A stretch of 13,080 nt of DNA from Victivallales bacterium (GCA_017543165.1 JAFYGL010000132.1:1-13080), one strand, 5' to 3'; numbered from the stretch's first letter, positions 1 through 7,233 are shown. Notes: generated from the sequence alone by a model not told the origin. Program-made: numbers and translations.

Positions 1-690
1 AGCGGCGCGCCCCCGTTGAGCATAGGTCTCCTTTCGGCCCATGTGCCGCTGTACTACAAGGTCAAGGACATGTATGCCAATTCCTACAACCACAACGACC
101 CAGGCAAGACACTTAAGAACATAGCCACCCGCGAATTCCTGCTGTACATGGCATCGGCGGACTTCACTGAATTGCTGGGCAACAAGCGCCATGCCGCGGG
201 CGAGGAACTGCGCAGGCGCATCCAGAAGGCCGCCACGGAAGTGAATCTTGGTGTGGAAATAGTGTTTGTGAGCCTGGCTGGGCTGCACCCTCCTGTGAGC
301 GTTGGCACCGCATACGACCAGGTGGTGGCCTCCCGCGAGGCAAAGGCGGAGGAAATACTCAAGGCCGAGGCGTATGCGGCGAGCAGCGAGCCAGCCGTGC
401 AAGGCGTGAAGGCCGAGCTGATTCACAAAGCCGAGGCGTACAAGCAGGAGAAGGTTCAGGTCTCCCAGGCGGAAGCGCAGCGCTTTGAAAGCCAGCTCAT
501 GAGTTACAATGCATCGCCGCGCCTCTTCAAATTGAACAGTTATCTTGAATTGCTCAGCGGCAATTCAAGCGCCCGCAAGTACATTCTTGCAACCGCAAAT
601 GCCAAGGAGGTTCTGGAACTGAATCTGGAGAAGAAGATGAATGCCAGCCTCCTGGACTTGAACTTGGGCGAAGAGGAAAAGACCGAATAA
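1..690 (+). CDS. SPFH/band-7 (HflK-like) membrane protein, 3' part only
   Basis: The frame is open to the left edge, so this is the C-terminal ~229 residues of a longer gene. The TTG at 16 falls inside the SPFH fold and is not a credible start. Visible is the second half of a band-7 domain: a strand reading LLSAHVPLYYKV, then a segment GVEIVFVSLAGLHPP followed by an Ala/Glu/Lys-rich helical stretch (AKAEEILKAEAYA) that should form a coiled coil. This layout matches HflK-type SPFH proteins, which oligomerise at the membrane and in E. coli modulate the FtsH protease. The membrane anchor must lie in the missing N-terminus. It is the first visible gene of a five-gene cluster that contains two more SPFH genes. 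The SPFH call is firm; HflK rather than another SPFH subfamily is inferred from the HPP-type segment and the neighbours. No FtsH gene is visible. Confidence 0.82.
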   Translation, partial: SGAPPLSIGLLSAHVPLYYKVKDMYANSYNHNDPGKTLKNIATREFLLYMASADFTELLGNKRHAAGEELRRRIQKAATEVNLGVEIVFVSLAGLHPPVSVGTAYDQVVASREAKAEEILKAEAYAASSEPAVQGVKAELIHKAEAYKQEKVQVSQAEAQRFESQLMSYNASPRLFKLNSYLELLSGNSSARKYILATANAKEVLELNLEKKMNASLLDLNLGEEEKTE

Positions 691-724
691 ACTTGGATTC
701 AATAAATTAACTTAAAATATTCAT

Positions 725-728
725 GGAG
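725..728 (+). promoter_or_regulatory. Shine-Dalgarno GGAG deciding the hflC-like start
   Basis: GGAG lies 9 nt before the ATG at 738. The ATG at 723 directly overlaps this GGAG and has only AT-rich sequence without a purine-rich SD upstream. The ATG at 738 is therefore the better start, five codons shorter. Confidence 0.5.
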
Positions 729-737
729 ATTCAGAAA

Positions 738-1703
738 ATGAGCGAAGAAATCAAAGGCAACGGCATCAAGCACCATTGGCCAATAGTTGCGCTGGCCTGC
801 GCGGTCCTGGTGATTTTCCTGATTGCGCTTATGACATTCCAGGTCAAGGAAACAGAATACGCTGTTATCAAGACCTTCGGCAAGGCGAAGACCAACGCCA
901 ATGGCGACATTATCACATACTCTCCTGGCCTGCATTTCAAGTGGCCTTTCGTTGACCAGGTATGGCGCCATGACAAGCGCCTCCAGTGCTATGAACTGAC
1001 CAAGGGGCACCTGGAGCAGCTTACAACCCATGACCAATACCAGATTGTGGTCTCCACATACGTGCTGTGGCGCGTCGGCGACCCTGGCATCTTCCTGAAG
1101 CGCATGAAATCCACCGAGGAAGTTGAGGAAAAACTGGACGCCGCGGTGAGGGACAGCCGCAACAGCATCATACCAATGCACAACTTCTCCGAACTAGTGA
1201 ACACCGAGACCAGCCAGGGCAAGATGGCCGAAATTGAAAAGGCCATGCTGGACGATATCAGCAAGAAGACCATGGAAGACTTCGGAATCGAGGTCACCAA
1301 GGTGGGGTTCCGCCAGTTGGAATTCCCCGAAATGGTGTCCACCAAGGTGTTTGACCGCATGCGTGCCGAGCGTGAGAACCACTCCGAGCGCCTGATGGCG
1401 GAAGGCAAGAGCGAGGCGCAGAGGATACGTTCCGAGGCGGACCGCAAGGCAAGCGAAACACTGGCGCAGGCGGAGGCCGAGGCGAAACGCATCCGCGGCG
1501 AAGGCGACCGCATAGCCGCGACGCACTATGCCGTCTTCCAGAAGAACCCCGAACTGGCATTGTTCCTGCGCAACCTGGAGGCATTGAAGGGCAGCATCAG
1601 CGAGAAGGACACGCTCATACTTGATACTGACACACCGCCATTCAACCTGCTGAAGCCTGGTGCGGCGGACATTTCGGCAAAGCCCGCGGCCAGCGGCAAA
1701 TAA
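738..1703 (+). CDS. hflC: HflC-like SPFH/band-7 protein
   Basis: A 321-residue inner-membrane SPFH protein of the HflC type. In E. coli, HflC and HflK assemble a large cage around FtsH and modulate membrane proteolysis. One N-terminal transmembrane helix spans about residues 15-34. The band-7 domain follows, with the HflC hallmarks TEYAVIKTFGK (39-49) and PGLHFKWPF (63-71). From Arg207 the sequence RMRAERE starts a long charged coiled coil with RIRSEAD and RIRGEGD repeats. The C-terminus (FQKNPELALFLRNLEAL, then DTDTPPFNLL) matches the end of HflC, where similar motifs close the protein. The length is close to E. coli HflC (334 aa). The ATG at 738 is chosen over 723 because of the GGAG at 725-728. 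It follows the partial SPFH gene by 47 nt and precedes the next SPFH gene by 17 nt, which implies co-transcription. Orthology to HflC is likely; its actual partner protease is unknown. Confidence 0.85.
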   Translation: MSEEIKGNGIKHHWPIVALACAVLVIFLIALMTFQVKETEYAVIKTFGKAKTNANGDIITYSPGLHFKWPFVDQVWRHDKRLQCYELTKGHLEQLTTHDQYQIVVSTYVLWRVGDPGIFLKRMKSTEEVEEKLDAAVRDSRNSIIPMHNFSELVNTETSQGKMAEIEKAMLDDISKKTMEDFGIEVTKVGFRQLEFPEMVSTKVFDRMRAERENHSERLMAEGKSEAQRIRSEADRKASETLAQAEAEAKRIRGEGDRIAATHYAVFQKNPELALFLRNLEALKGSISEKDTLILDTDTPPFNLLKPGAADISAKPAASGK

Positions 1704-1720
1704 GCCCAGGGAGGTCAGCA

Positions 1721-2890
1721 ATGCAAGACAACATTGAAAACACACAAGGCGGCGTACCCCAGAGCGCGGGTATGCAGTCCCTTGTCAGGATGCTGCGCAT
1801 TCTGTTCCAGGGCCTGCGCATTCTGATTATCCTGATATTCGTTTATTTGATATTTTCGGGAATGTTCCGTGTGGATGACCAGAACGAGGCGATGCTGTTC
1901 CGTTTTGGAAAACTTCAAAGACGGGTGATAGACCCGGAGAAGGGTGAGACGCCAGTGCTTACTTCAGGCCGCTGGTATTGGGCATGGCCTTCCCCCATCG
2001 ACTGGGTGAAGGAAATCCCCGCCCAGAAATCCGTCACTGTCTCCACTGACATGGTATTCGAGCCATGGGTCAATCCCAACATGGCAGGACAGGCCCCTGA
2101 AAACAATTTCCTGCGCCCTGGCATGGACGGGTATATGCTCACTGGCGACACCAATATCCTCCATTCCCGCTGGGATGTGAACTACAGGGTGGTAAATTCC
2201 GAAAAATACTATCTGGAATTCTTCGATGACAGCGATAGCGACAGGGTGAAGAAGGACAAGAACGCATCCCGTGGGACGGAGGCGATTATCCGCAACCTGC
2301 TCTCCAATGCGGTCATCATGGAGGTCGGAACCTGGAAGGTGGAGGACCTCCTCCGTACAACGCGCACGCTCAAGGACGGCAAGATCGAGAACATCAAGGA
2401 CAAGGTGCAGGAGCGCCTTACCAAACTGCTGGACGAGGTCGGCCTGGGAGTGCAGGTGCAAAGCGTGAATCTGGTGGACATCAAGCCCCCGATGGCAGTG
2501 CAGAGCGCGTTCCACAAGGTGAACGAGGCGGCCGAAACAGGGCGTGCGGAAATGCTCAAGGCACGCAGCTATGCCGAAAGCGTGGAACTGGCGGCTCAAG
2601 GCCAGGCCTATCGCATTGCGGACGAGGCAAGGAGCTACAAGACCCGCCTGGTGGAATCCGTCAAGGCGGACAGCGCATATTTCACCACAGTTCTGGAAGG
2701 CTGGCAGAAGAATCCTGACACCATGCTCACCACCCTCTACATGGACGCGCTGAGGGACATGCTCAAGCGCACGCCCAACAAGTTCGTGGTGCACAAGACC
2801 GACGAGGGCACAACCCAGGAAATGCGCCTTCACATCGGCTTGAACCCAGAGGAGAAGAAGGCCCCGGCTCCAGCGCCAGTGGCCCAGTAA
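1721..2890 (+). CDS. HflK-like SPFH/band-7 protein
   Basis: A 389-residue SPFH protein, the third in a row. The start ATG has an excellent SD (AGGGAGG, 1708-1714, 6 nt spacing). A single transmembrane helix covers about residues 32-48. It is followed by the band-7 opening DDQNEAMLFRFGK (52-64), close to HflK. The strand YMLTGDTNILHSRWDVNYRV contains the HflK-type 'LTGD-NI' motif. Between the first band-7 strands and this motif sits an extra loop rich in Pro, Asn and Gly (about residues 110-140). A long helical region (KARSYAESVELAAQG onward) precedes a C-terminal part with GWQKNPDTMLTTLYMDALRDML, similar in layout to HflK/HflC tails. The last ~15 residues are Pro/Ala/Lys-rich. With the HflC-like gene before it, it probably forms a hetero-oligomer. 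Whether this gene or the truncated first gene is the true HflK equivalent cannot be told here. Confidence 0.82.
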   Translation: MQDNIENTQGGVPQSAGMQSLVRMLRILFQGLRILIILIFVYLIFSGMFRVDDQNEAMLFRFGKLQRRVIDPEKGETPVLTSGRWYWAWPSPIDWVKEIPAQKSVTVSTDMVFEPWVNPNMAGQAPENNFLRPGMDGYMLTGDTNILHSRWDVNYRVVNSEKYYLEFFDDSDSDRVKKDKNASRGTEAIIRNLLSNAVIMEVGTWKVEDLLRTTRTLKDGKIENIKDKVQERLTKLLDEVGLGVQVQSVNLVDIKPPMAVQSAFHKVNEAAETGRAEMLKARSYAESVELAAQGQAYRIADEARSYKTRLVESVKADSAYFTTVLEGWQKNPDTMLTTLYMDALRDMLKRTPNKFVVHKTDEGTTQEMRLHIGLNPEEKKAPAPAPVAQ

Positions 2891-2918
2891 TTAACCAGAA
2901 ACAACGGGACTGCATACA

Positions 2919-4889
2919 ATGTCTGCACCACTTGAAATACAAGACGGCGTACAAGGCGCCGATACAGGGAAGAAGGGACAGTCGCCAAATGCGATGAAGC
3001 CCGAAATCATACGTCTGGCTGTGGCATTGCTGGGCGGCATACTTGTCTTGAATTCATATCTTGCCAGGGTTTTGTTCGGCAAGACCATAGACCCCGTGGC
3101 CAGCGAATTCAGCGCCTTCATCGGGGCGCTGATTTTGAGCCTGCCCATATTCTGGGAGGCGGTTTGCGACCTGATAAAAGGTAAAATCCACATGAACGAA
3201 CTGGTGGGCCTGGCGTTGCTGGCCGCATTCGCAAGCGGCGAATACAGGACGGCTGGCGCGGTGGCATTCTTCATGCTCATCACAATCACCATTGAAAAAC
3301 GCACGGCTATCGGCGCTGAAGCCGCCATCGAGGCCGTGGTGAGATTGACGCCACGAATGGCCAGGCGCCTGGACGCCAGCGGCAAAGAACAGGAGGTGGA
3401 CGCATTCAATGATTTGAACACTGGAGACCTCTGCCGCGTAAGACCTGGTGAAAACTTCCCAGCGGACGGTGTCATCATCAAGGGCACCACCAGCGTCAAC
3501 CAATCCTCCATCACAGGTGAATCGCTGCCAGCCGACAAGGGCGAGGGCGTGGAGGTCTATGCAGGAACACAGAACCTGACCGGCCTGGTCGATTTCAAAG
3601 TCACACGCATCGGAAAAGACACCACTTTGGGCAAGGTGCGCAACCTCATCGCGGATGCGGAACGCTCCAAGACGCCCATCATGCGCATGATTGACAACTA
3701 TGTGGGCTACTACACGCCCACGATTCTCATGATAGCGGGGCTTGCCTGGTTCATCACCGAGAAGATAGACCGCGTCATCGCGGTGCTGGTGATGTCAGTC
3801 CCCGCCGCTTTGGTCATAGCCACGCCGAGCGCGGTCATCGCGGCCATTGCCGCGGCCTCCCGCCTGGGCATCCTCATCAAGGATGTGTCCCACATTGAAC
3901 TGGCCGCAAAGATACGCGCCATCGTGTTTGACAAGACTGGCACACTGACTGAGGGCAAACTGGAGGTGGCAAGCCTGGTTCCCGCCGAAGGCGTTGAACT
4001 GGCGGAACTGCTGCTTATTGCCACCAGCGCGGAACATCACAGCAACCACCCAGCAGCCGAGGCAATGAAGGCACTGGCCGCAAAGGCTGGCGTGGAATGC
4101 CGTGCACCTGAAAAATACGAGGAAGTGCCTGGCAAAGGTGTCATGGCGATGTTTGACGGGCAGGCTGTCATGGTGGGGCGTGCTTCCTGGATAGAAGGCG
4201 CTGGAGTGGATTTCAAGTGCCTGAGCCAGGCTCCCTCCGAAGGCGAGAACGAGGGTCTCAGCGTGGTATGCGTCGCCAAGGCTGGCAAATTGCTGGGCTG
4301 GATTGGATTGCGCGATGCAATTCGCCCTGTTTCCCAGGAGGCAATCTCCATGCTTAAGGAACTGGATGTGAACCAGTGCTGCATGGTCACAGGTGACAAT
4401 GAAAGAGTCGCGCAGGCGGTTGCCTCGCAAATCGGCATCACCGAGGTCAAGGCGGGCTGCCTGCCTGAAGGCAAGGAGGAATATGTCCGCAACTTGAAAG
4501 CGAACGGGTATCTTGTGGCGGTGGTCGGCGATGGTGTGAATGACGCGCCTGCTCTTGCGGCTGGTGACATCGGTATCGCCATGGGTGCTTTCGGCAGCGA
4601 CATTGCAGTGCAAAGCGCTTCCGTCGCCCTGATGAACAATGACCTGCGCCGCATTCCTTTCCTCATTGGCCTGGCCCGCAGGACCCGCGTTCTGATGAAC
4701 CAGAACCTGGCAATAGGCCTTGGCTTCATTGTGGTGGGCGTGTATTTCGCCACATTGGGGCATATCACCCCAGTCGGCGCTGCGCTGCTGCACAGCGTCA
4801 GTTCCCTTTTCGTGATATTCAACAGTGCCCGCCTGGTTCGCTCTGGCGAGGCAATTCAGTCTTTTGATACTGACAAAGGCAACAAATAA
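2919..4889 (+). CDS. P1B-like P-type ATPase lacking the CPC metal-binding motif
   Basis: A 656-residue ATP-driven membrane pump related to heavy-metal P1B ATPases. All catalytic motifs are present: TGES (199-202, actuator domain), the phosphorylated Asp338 in DKTGTLT, the P1B-specific His-Pro pair (377-378, in SNHPAAEA) and GDGVND (537-542). About eight transmembrane helices fit the P1B layout: four before the actuator domain, two around residues 265-315 and two at the C-terminus. Two features are odd. The transmembrane Cys-Pro-Cys/Ser-Pro-Cys site is replaced by Val294-Pro295-Ala296, and the last helix reads HSVSSLFVIFNSARL. There is also no N-terminal metal-binding domain and no CxxC. The usual thiol ligands for Cu, Zn or Cd are thus missing, so the substrate is unknown. 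It is 28 nt after the third SPFH gene and 12 nt before the ABC ATPase, so it is very likely in the same operon. SD is weak (CGGGA near 2904). Confidence 0.88.
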   Translation: MSAPLEIQDGVQGADTGKKGQSPNAMKPEIIRLAVALLGGILVLNSYLARVLFGKTIDPVASEFSAFIGALILSLPIFWEAVCDLIKGKIHMNELVGLALLAAFASGEYRTAGAVAFFMLITITIEKRTAIGAEAAIEAVVRLTPRMARRLDASGKEQEVDAFNDLNTGDLCRVRPGENFPADGVIIKGTTSVNQSSITGESLPADKGEGVEVYAGTQNLTGLVDFKVTRIGKDTTLGKVRNLIADAERSKTPIMRMIDNYVGYYTPTILMIAGLAWFITEKIDRVIAVLVMSVPAALVIATPSAVIAAIAAASRLGILIKDVSHIELAAKIRAIVFDKTGTLTEGKLEVASLVPAEGVELAELLLIATSAEHHSNHPAAEAMKALAAKAGVECRAPEKYEEVPGKGVMAMFDGQAVMVGRASWIEGAGVDFKCLSQAPSEGENEGLSVVCVAKAGKLLGWIGLRDAIRPVSQEAISMLKELDVNQCCMVTGDNERVAQAVASQIGITEVKAGCLPEGKEEYVRNLKANGYLVAVVGDGVNDAPALAAGDIGIAMGAFGSDIAVQSASVALMNNDLRRIPFLIGLARRTRVLMNQNLAIGLGFIVVGVYFATLGHITPVGAALLHSVSSLFVIFNSARLVRSGEAIQSFDTDKGNK

Positions 4890-4901
4890 GGAAAAAACAC
4901 C

Positions 4902-6062
4902 ATGCCAGAAACTAACAGCAACATCGTTGTAGAGGCAAAGGGACTTACCAAGATCTTCAAGGACTTCTGGGGGCGTCCCAAGGCACAGGCTGTGAATGGA
5001 ATCGACTTTGAGGTGCGCCAGGGGCAGGTATTCGGCTTCCTGGGGCCGAATGGCTCGGGCAAATCCACCACAATCAAGATGATTCTCGGTCTGCTTTATC
5101 CCACCCGCGGCTCTGTGACGGTATTCGGCAAGGATCCGCAGAATGTGGATATCAAGTCACGAATCGGCTACCTTCCAGAGGAAACATATCTTTACAAATA
5201 CCTGACCGCATACGAGACGCTGGACTTCTTCGGCGCGCTTTTCGGCCAGGATGAGGCGATGCGAAAGGAACGCTCACGCCAGTTGCTGGAAATGGTGGGC
5301 CTTGCACACGCATACAACAGGCCCGTGGGTGAATTCTCCAAGGGTATGGCACGGCGTATTGGCCTGGCGCAGGCACTGGTGAACGACCCCGACCTGGTGA
5401 TTTTGGACGAGCCAACCAGCGGTCTTGACCCAATCGGATGCCGCGAAGTCAAGGATGTCATACGCATCCTGGCAAGCCGCGGCAAGACTGTCATCCTTTG
5501 CAGCCACTTGCTTGCAGATGTGCAGGATGTCTGCGATGACATGATGCTGCTCTACGGCGGCAAAATCCGTGTCAATGGCAAGATTTCGGACATATTGCAG
5601 GAAGAGGACAAGACGCGCATCGTGTGTCCAAGCCTCAGCCAGCAGACACTTGATGAACTCAAGGCATTCCTTGCCGCAAAGGGAGTGAAAATGGACGATA
5701 TAGAGGCGGATCACCCCGTCAAGGATTTGGAGGATTATTTCCTGGATGTGGTGCGCAAGGCGCGTGAGCAGAGCGTTGCCAGCGCAGGTGCCCAGTCTGG
5801 CGGTGAGATTCCTGATTATCTTGCCGATCCAGGGCAGCAGGTGCTGGATGCATTGCGCAGAAGGGAGCATCAGGAAGAGCCGGAAAAGAAGCCAGCCGAG
5901 GAGAAGCCCTCCGTGGACAAGGAATTGCTGGAGAAATTCTCCCATGCAGATGCGCCCCAGAAGGCGCCAGAGCCTGTTGATGAGCAGGAGGCCAAGGCAA
6001 AGGCGGAAGCCAAGGCAAAGGCAAATGAGGCTTTGGCAAAGCAGTTCGGCGGCAAGAAATAA
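4902..6062 (+). CDS. ABC transporter ATP-binding protein with charged C-terminal extension
   Basis: A 386-residue ATP-hydrolysing subunit of an ABC system, cytoplasmic. The nucleotide-binding domain occupies about residues 8-230: Walker A GPNGSGKST (48-56), signature FSKGM (145-149) in place of LSGGQ, Walker B with Asp169-Glu170 followed by PTSGLD, and the switch His202. The FSKGM variant and the overall sequence fit the ABC-2/drug-export type ATPases that work with a separate permease. A helical linker follows (about 230-290), then a tail from about 300 to 386 that is rich in Glu, Lys, Ala and Pro and probably disordered or coiled-coil. The tail contains an AKAKAEAKAKA run from a small DNA repeat. 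No permease gene is adjacent on either side: the gene upstream is the P-type ATPase and the one downstream is serA. The permease may lie upstream of the window. The ATPase call is firm; the transported substrate is unknown. Confidence 0.92.
   Translation: MPETNSNIVVEAKGLTKIFKDFWGRPKAQAVNGIDFEVRQGQVFGFLGPNGSGKSTTIKMILGLLYPTRGSVTVFGKDPQNVDIKSRIGYLPEETYLYKYLTAYETLDFFGALFGQDEAMRKERSRQLLEMVGLAHAYNRPVGEFSKGMARRIGLAQALVNDPDLVILDEPTSGLDPIGCREVKDVIRILASRGKTVILCSHLLADVQDVCDDMMLLYGGKIRVNGKISDILQEEDKTRIVCPSLSQQTLDELKAFLAAKGVKMDDIEADHPVKDLEDYFLDVVRKAREQSVASAGAQSGGEIPDYLADPGQQVLDALRRREHQEEPEKKPAEEKPSVDKELLEKFSHADAPQKAPEPVDEQEAKAKAEAKAKANEALAKQFGGKK
5991..6022 (+). repeat. Short in-frame tandem repeat in the ABC ATPase tail
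   Basis: The 14-bp unit GCCAAGGCAAAGGC occurs at 5991-6004 and again at 6009-6022, an 18-bp period that keeps the reading frame. It encodes an alternating Ala-Lys/Ala-Glu helix at the protein's C-terminus. It probably arose by slippage. Confidence 0.6.
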
Positions 6063-6088
6063 GCCTCGTTTTCAATAATGCAACACTA

Positions 6089-6112
6089 GTGGGCGTTCGC
6101 TTAGGCGCCCAC
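6089..6112 (+). terminator. Stem-loop after the SPFH/ATPase operon, possible terminator
   Basis: GTGGGCG (6089-6095) pairs perfectly with CGCCCAC (6106-6112) around a 10-nt loop. It lies 26 nt after the stop of the ABC ATPase and 36 nt before serA. It lacks a T-tract on either strand, so it may be a weak or factor-assisted terminator, or an mRNA-stabilising or leader structure for serA. The hairpin is directly visible; its function is inferred. Confidence 0.4.
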
Positions 6113-6148
6113 GTGAATAATAAACAGCAAAGAGGATAATTGGTAGAG

Positions 6149-7081
6149 ATGAGAAAGGTTTTGATTCCAACAAAGTTGGACAAGGTTGCAGCAAATTATT
6201 TGACAGAGCATGGATACAGCGTAGTCCAGGATGCGGAAACTGACATTCATCAACTGGTAAAGGACAATGCCGACGCGGAGGCTCTGATTGTTCGCTCCGA
6301 GAAGGTTGACGCCAGCATAATCGACGCGCTTCCCAAACTGCGCACCGTGGTTCGTGCAGGGGCAGGCTTCAATACAATTGACATCAAATATGCCAGGGAG
6401 AAGAATGTTGACGTAATGAACACACCTGGTGCGAATTCCAATGGCGTGGCGGAGGAAGTCGTTGCGCTGGCACTTGCCGCGTACCGCTACGTGGTGCCTG
6501 GCGACATCAGCACCAGGGCAGGCGGCTGGGAAAAGAAAAAGTTCATGGGACGCGAACTCACTGGCAAGACTATGGGCATCGTCGGCCTAGGGCATATTGG
6601 CCAGCTGGTTGCCAAGCGCCTTTCTGGCTTTGAGATGAAGTTCCTGGCATACGACCCAATCGTCGCCCCAGAAGTGGCGGACAAACTGGGCGTCAAGCTT
6701 TGCACAATAGAAGAACTGTTTGCTTCCTCGGATGTCATCACACTGCATATTCCCGAGAACAACGAGACCCGCGGCATGATCAATGCCAAACTGCTTGCCC
6801 TTGTAAAGCAGGGCTGCATGCTGATCAACTGCGCCCGCAGCGGCATCGTCAACGAGGCGGATTTGCGTGCTGCAAAGGCCGAGAAGAAACTCATCTACTG
6901 CAATGACGTGTATGCGGCGGACGAGGCTGGCGAGAAGTCCATTGCCGATGTGGCGGATGTCATGATGCCGCATCTTGGCGCAAATACCTACGAGGCGAAC
7001 TTCAATGCCGCAAAGCGCGCAGGCGAGCAAATCGTGGAATATTTCGAGCAAGGAGTAAAATCTTACATCGTAAATAAATAA
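6149..7081 (+). CDS. serA: D-3-phosphoglycerate dehydrogenase, short form without ACT domain
   Basis: A 310-residue NAD-dependent D-2-hydroxyacid dehydrogenase. The likely reaction is oxidation of 3-phosphoglycerate to 3-phosphohydroxypyruvate, the first step of serine synthesis, in the cytoplasm. The NAD-binding fold has GLGHIG (146-151) with Asp169 at the end of the second strand (AYDP), which favours NAD over NADP. Catalytic Arg230 lies in CARSG and His275 in MPHLG. Glu259, in the segment DVYAADEAGEK, is the best candidate for the acid/base Glu partner. The substrate-domain motif RSEKVDA and AGAGFNTID fit PGDH. It lacks the C-terminal ACT regulatory domain of the ~410-residue E. coli enzyme, so serine feedback through ACT is not expected. 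ATG 6149 is chosen; a TTG at 6140 would add three residues but leaves only 3 nt after AGAGGA (6131-6136). A different 2-hydroxyacid substrate cannot be excluded. Confidence 0.85.
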   Translation: MRKVLIPTKLDKVAANYLTEHGYSVVQDAETDIHQLVKDNADAEALIVRSEKVDASIIDALPKLRTVVRAGAGFNTIDIKYAREKNVDVMNTPGANSNGVAEEVVALALAAYRYVVPGDISTRAGGWEKKKFMGRELTGKTMGIVGLGHIGQLVAKRLSGFEMKFLAYDPIVAPEVADKLGVKLCTIEELFASSDVITLHIPENNETRGMINAKLLALVKQGCMLINCARSGIVNEADLRAAKAEKKLIYCNDVYAADEAGEKSIADVADVMMPHLGANTYEANFNAAKRAGEQIVEYFEQGVKSYIVNK

Positions 7082-7097
7082 TTTGCGACCTTCCTGT

Positions 7098-7125
7098 TTG
7101 ACAAAAACGGAATTTCCAGTAAATT
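7098..7125 (+). promoter_or_regulatory. Sigma70-type promoter for tRNA-Gln
   Basis: A perfect -35 box TTGACA (7098-7103) is followed after 16 nt by TAAATT (7120-7125), a 4/6 match to the -10 consensus. Transcription would start near 7132, about 17 nt before the tRNA, as expected for a tRNA leader. Confidence 0.6.
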
Positions 7126-7148
7126 AGCGAGCGTTTTTGAAAGAAAGA

Positions 7149-7222
7149 TGCCCAATGGTGTAATGGTAGCACAACTGATTCTGGTTCAGTTTGTCTAGGT
7201 TCGAGTCCTGGTTGGGCAGCCA
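7149..7222 (+). tRNA. tRNA-Gln (anticodon CTG)
   Basis: The 74-nt cloverleaf folds fully. Acceptor TGCCCAA (7149-7155) pairs with TTGGGCA (7212-7218), followed by discriminator G and an encoded CCA (7220-7222). The D arm is GTGT-AATGGTA-GCAC. The anticodon stem ACTGA/TCAGT encloses the loop TTCTGGT, which gives anticodon CTG and so reads CAG (Gln). The T arm CTAGG/CCTGG (one G-T pair) carries loop TTCGAGT. It is a single tRNA with its own promoter and terminator, lying between serA and mutS. Confidence 0.96.
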
Positions 7223-7233
7223 TTTTTATAAAC

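Noticed and set aside
16..18. TTG as start codon of the first SPFH gene
   Set aside because: The frame is open to the left edge and the TTG falls inside the band-7 fold, so the gene starts upstream of the window.
693..718. Internal promoter before the HflC-like gene
   Set aside because: TAAAAT at 713-718 is a good -10 box, but the only -35-like TTGGAT is 14 nt away and matches poorly; the AT-rich gap alone is weak evidence.
1964..2833. Long open frame on the minus strand (289 codons) opposite the third SPFH gene
   Set aside because: It lies entirely opposite a clear SPFH gene. Its translation is rich in His, Cys and Leu with no recognisable domain, as expected of an antisense shadow in a GC-rich gene.
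3795..4793. Minus-strand open frame (332 codons) opposite the P-type ATPase
   Set aside because: It is opposite conserved catalytic motifs of the pump, with His/Gln-rich low-plausibility protein sequence and no SD or family match.
6140..6142. TTG as serA start
   Set aside because: It leaves only 3 nt after AGAGGA; ATG 6149 is a stronger codon and starts directly with the conserved MRKVLIPTK-type N-terminus.
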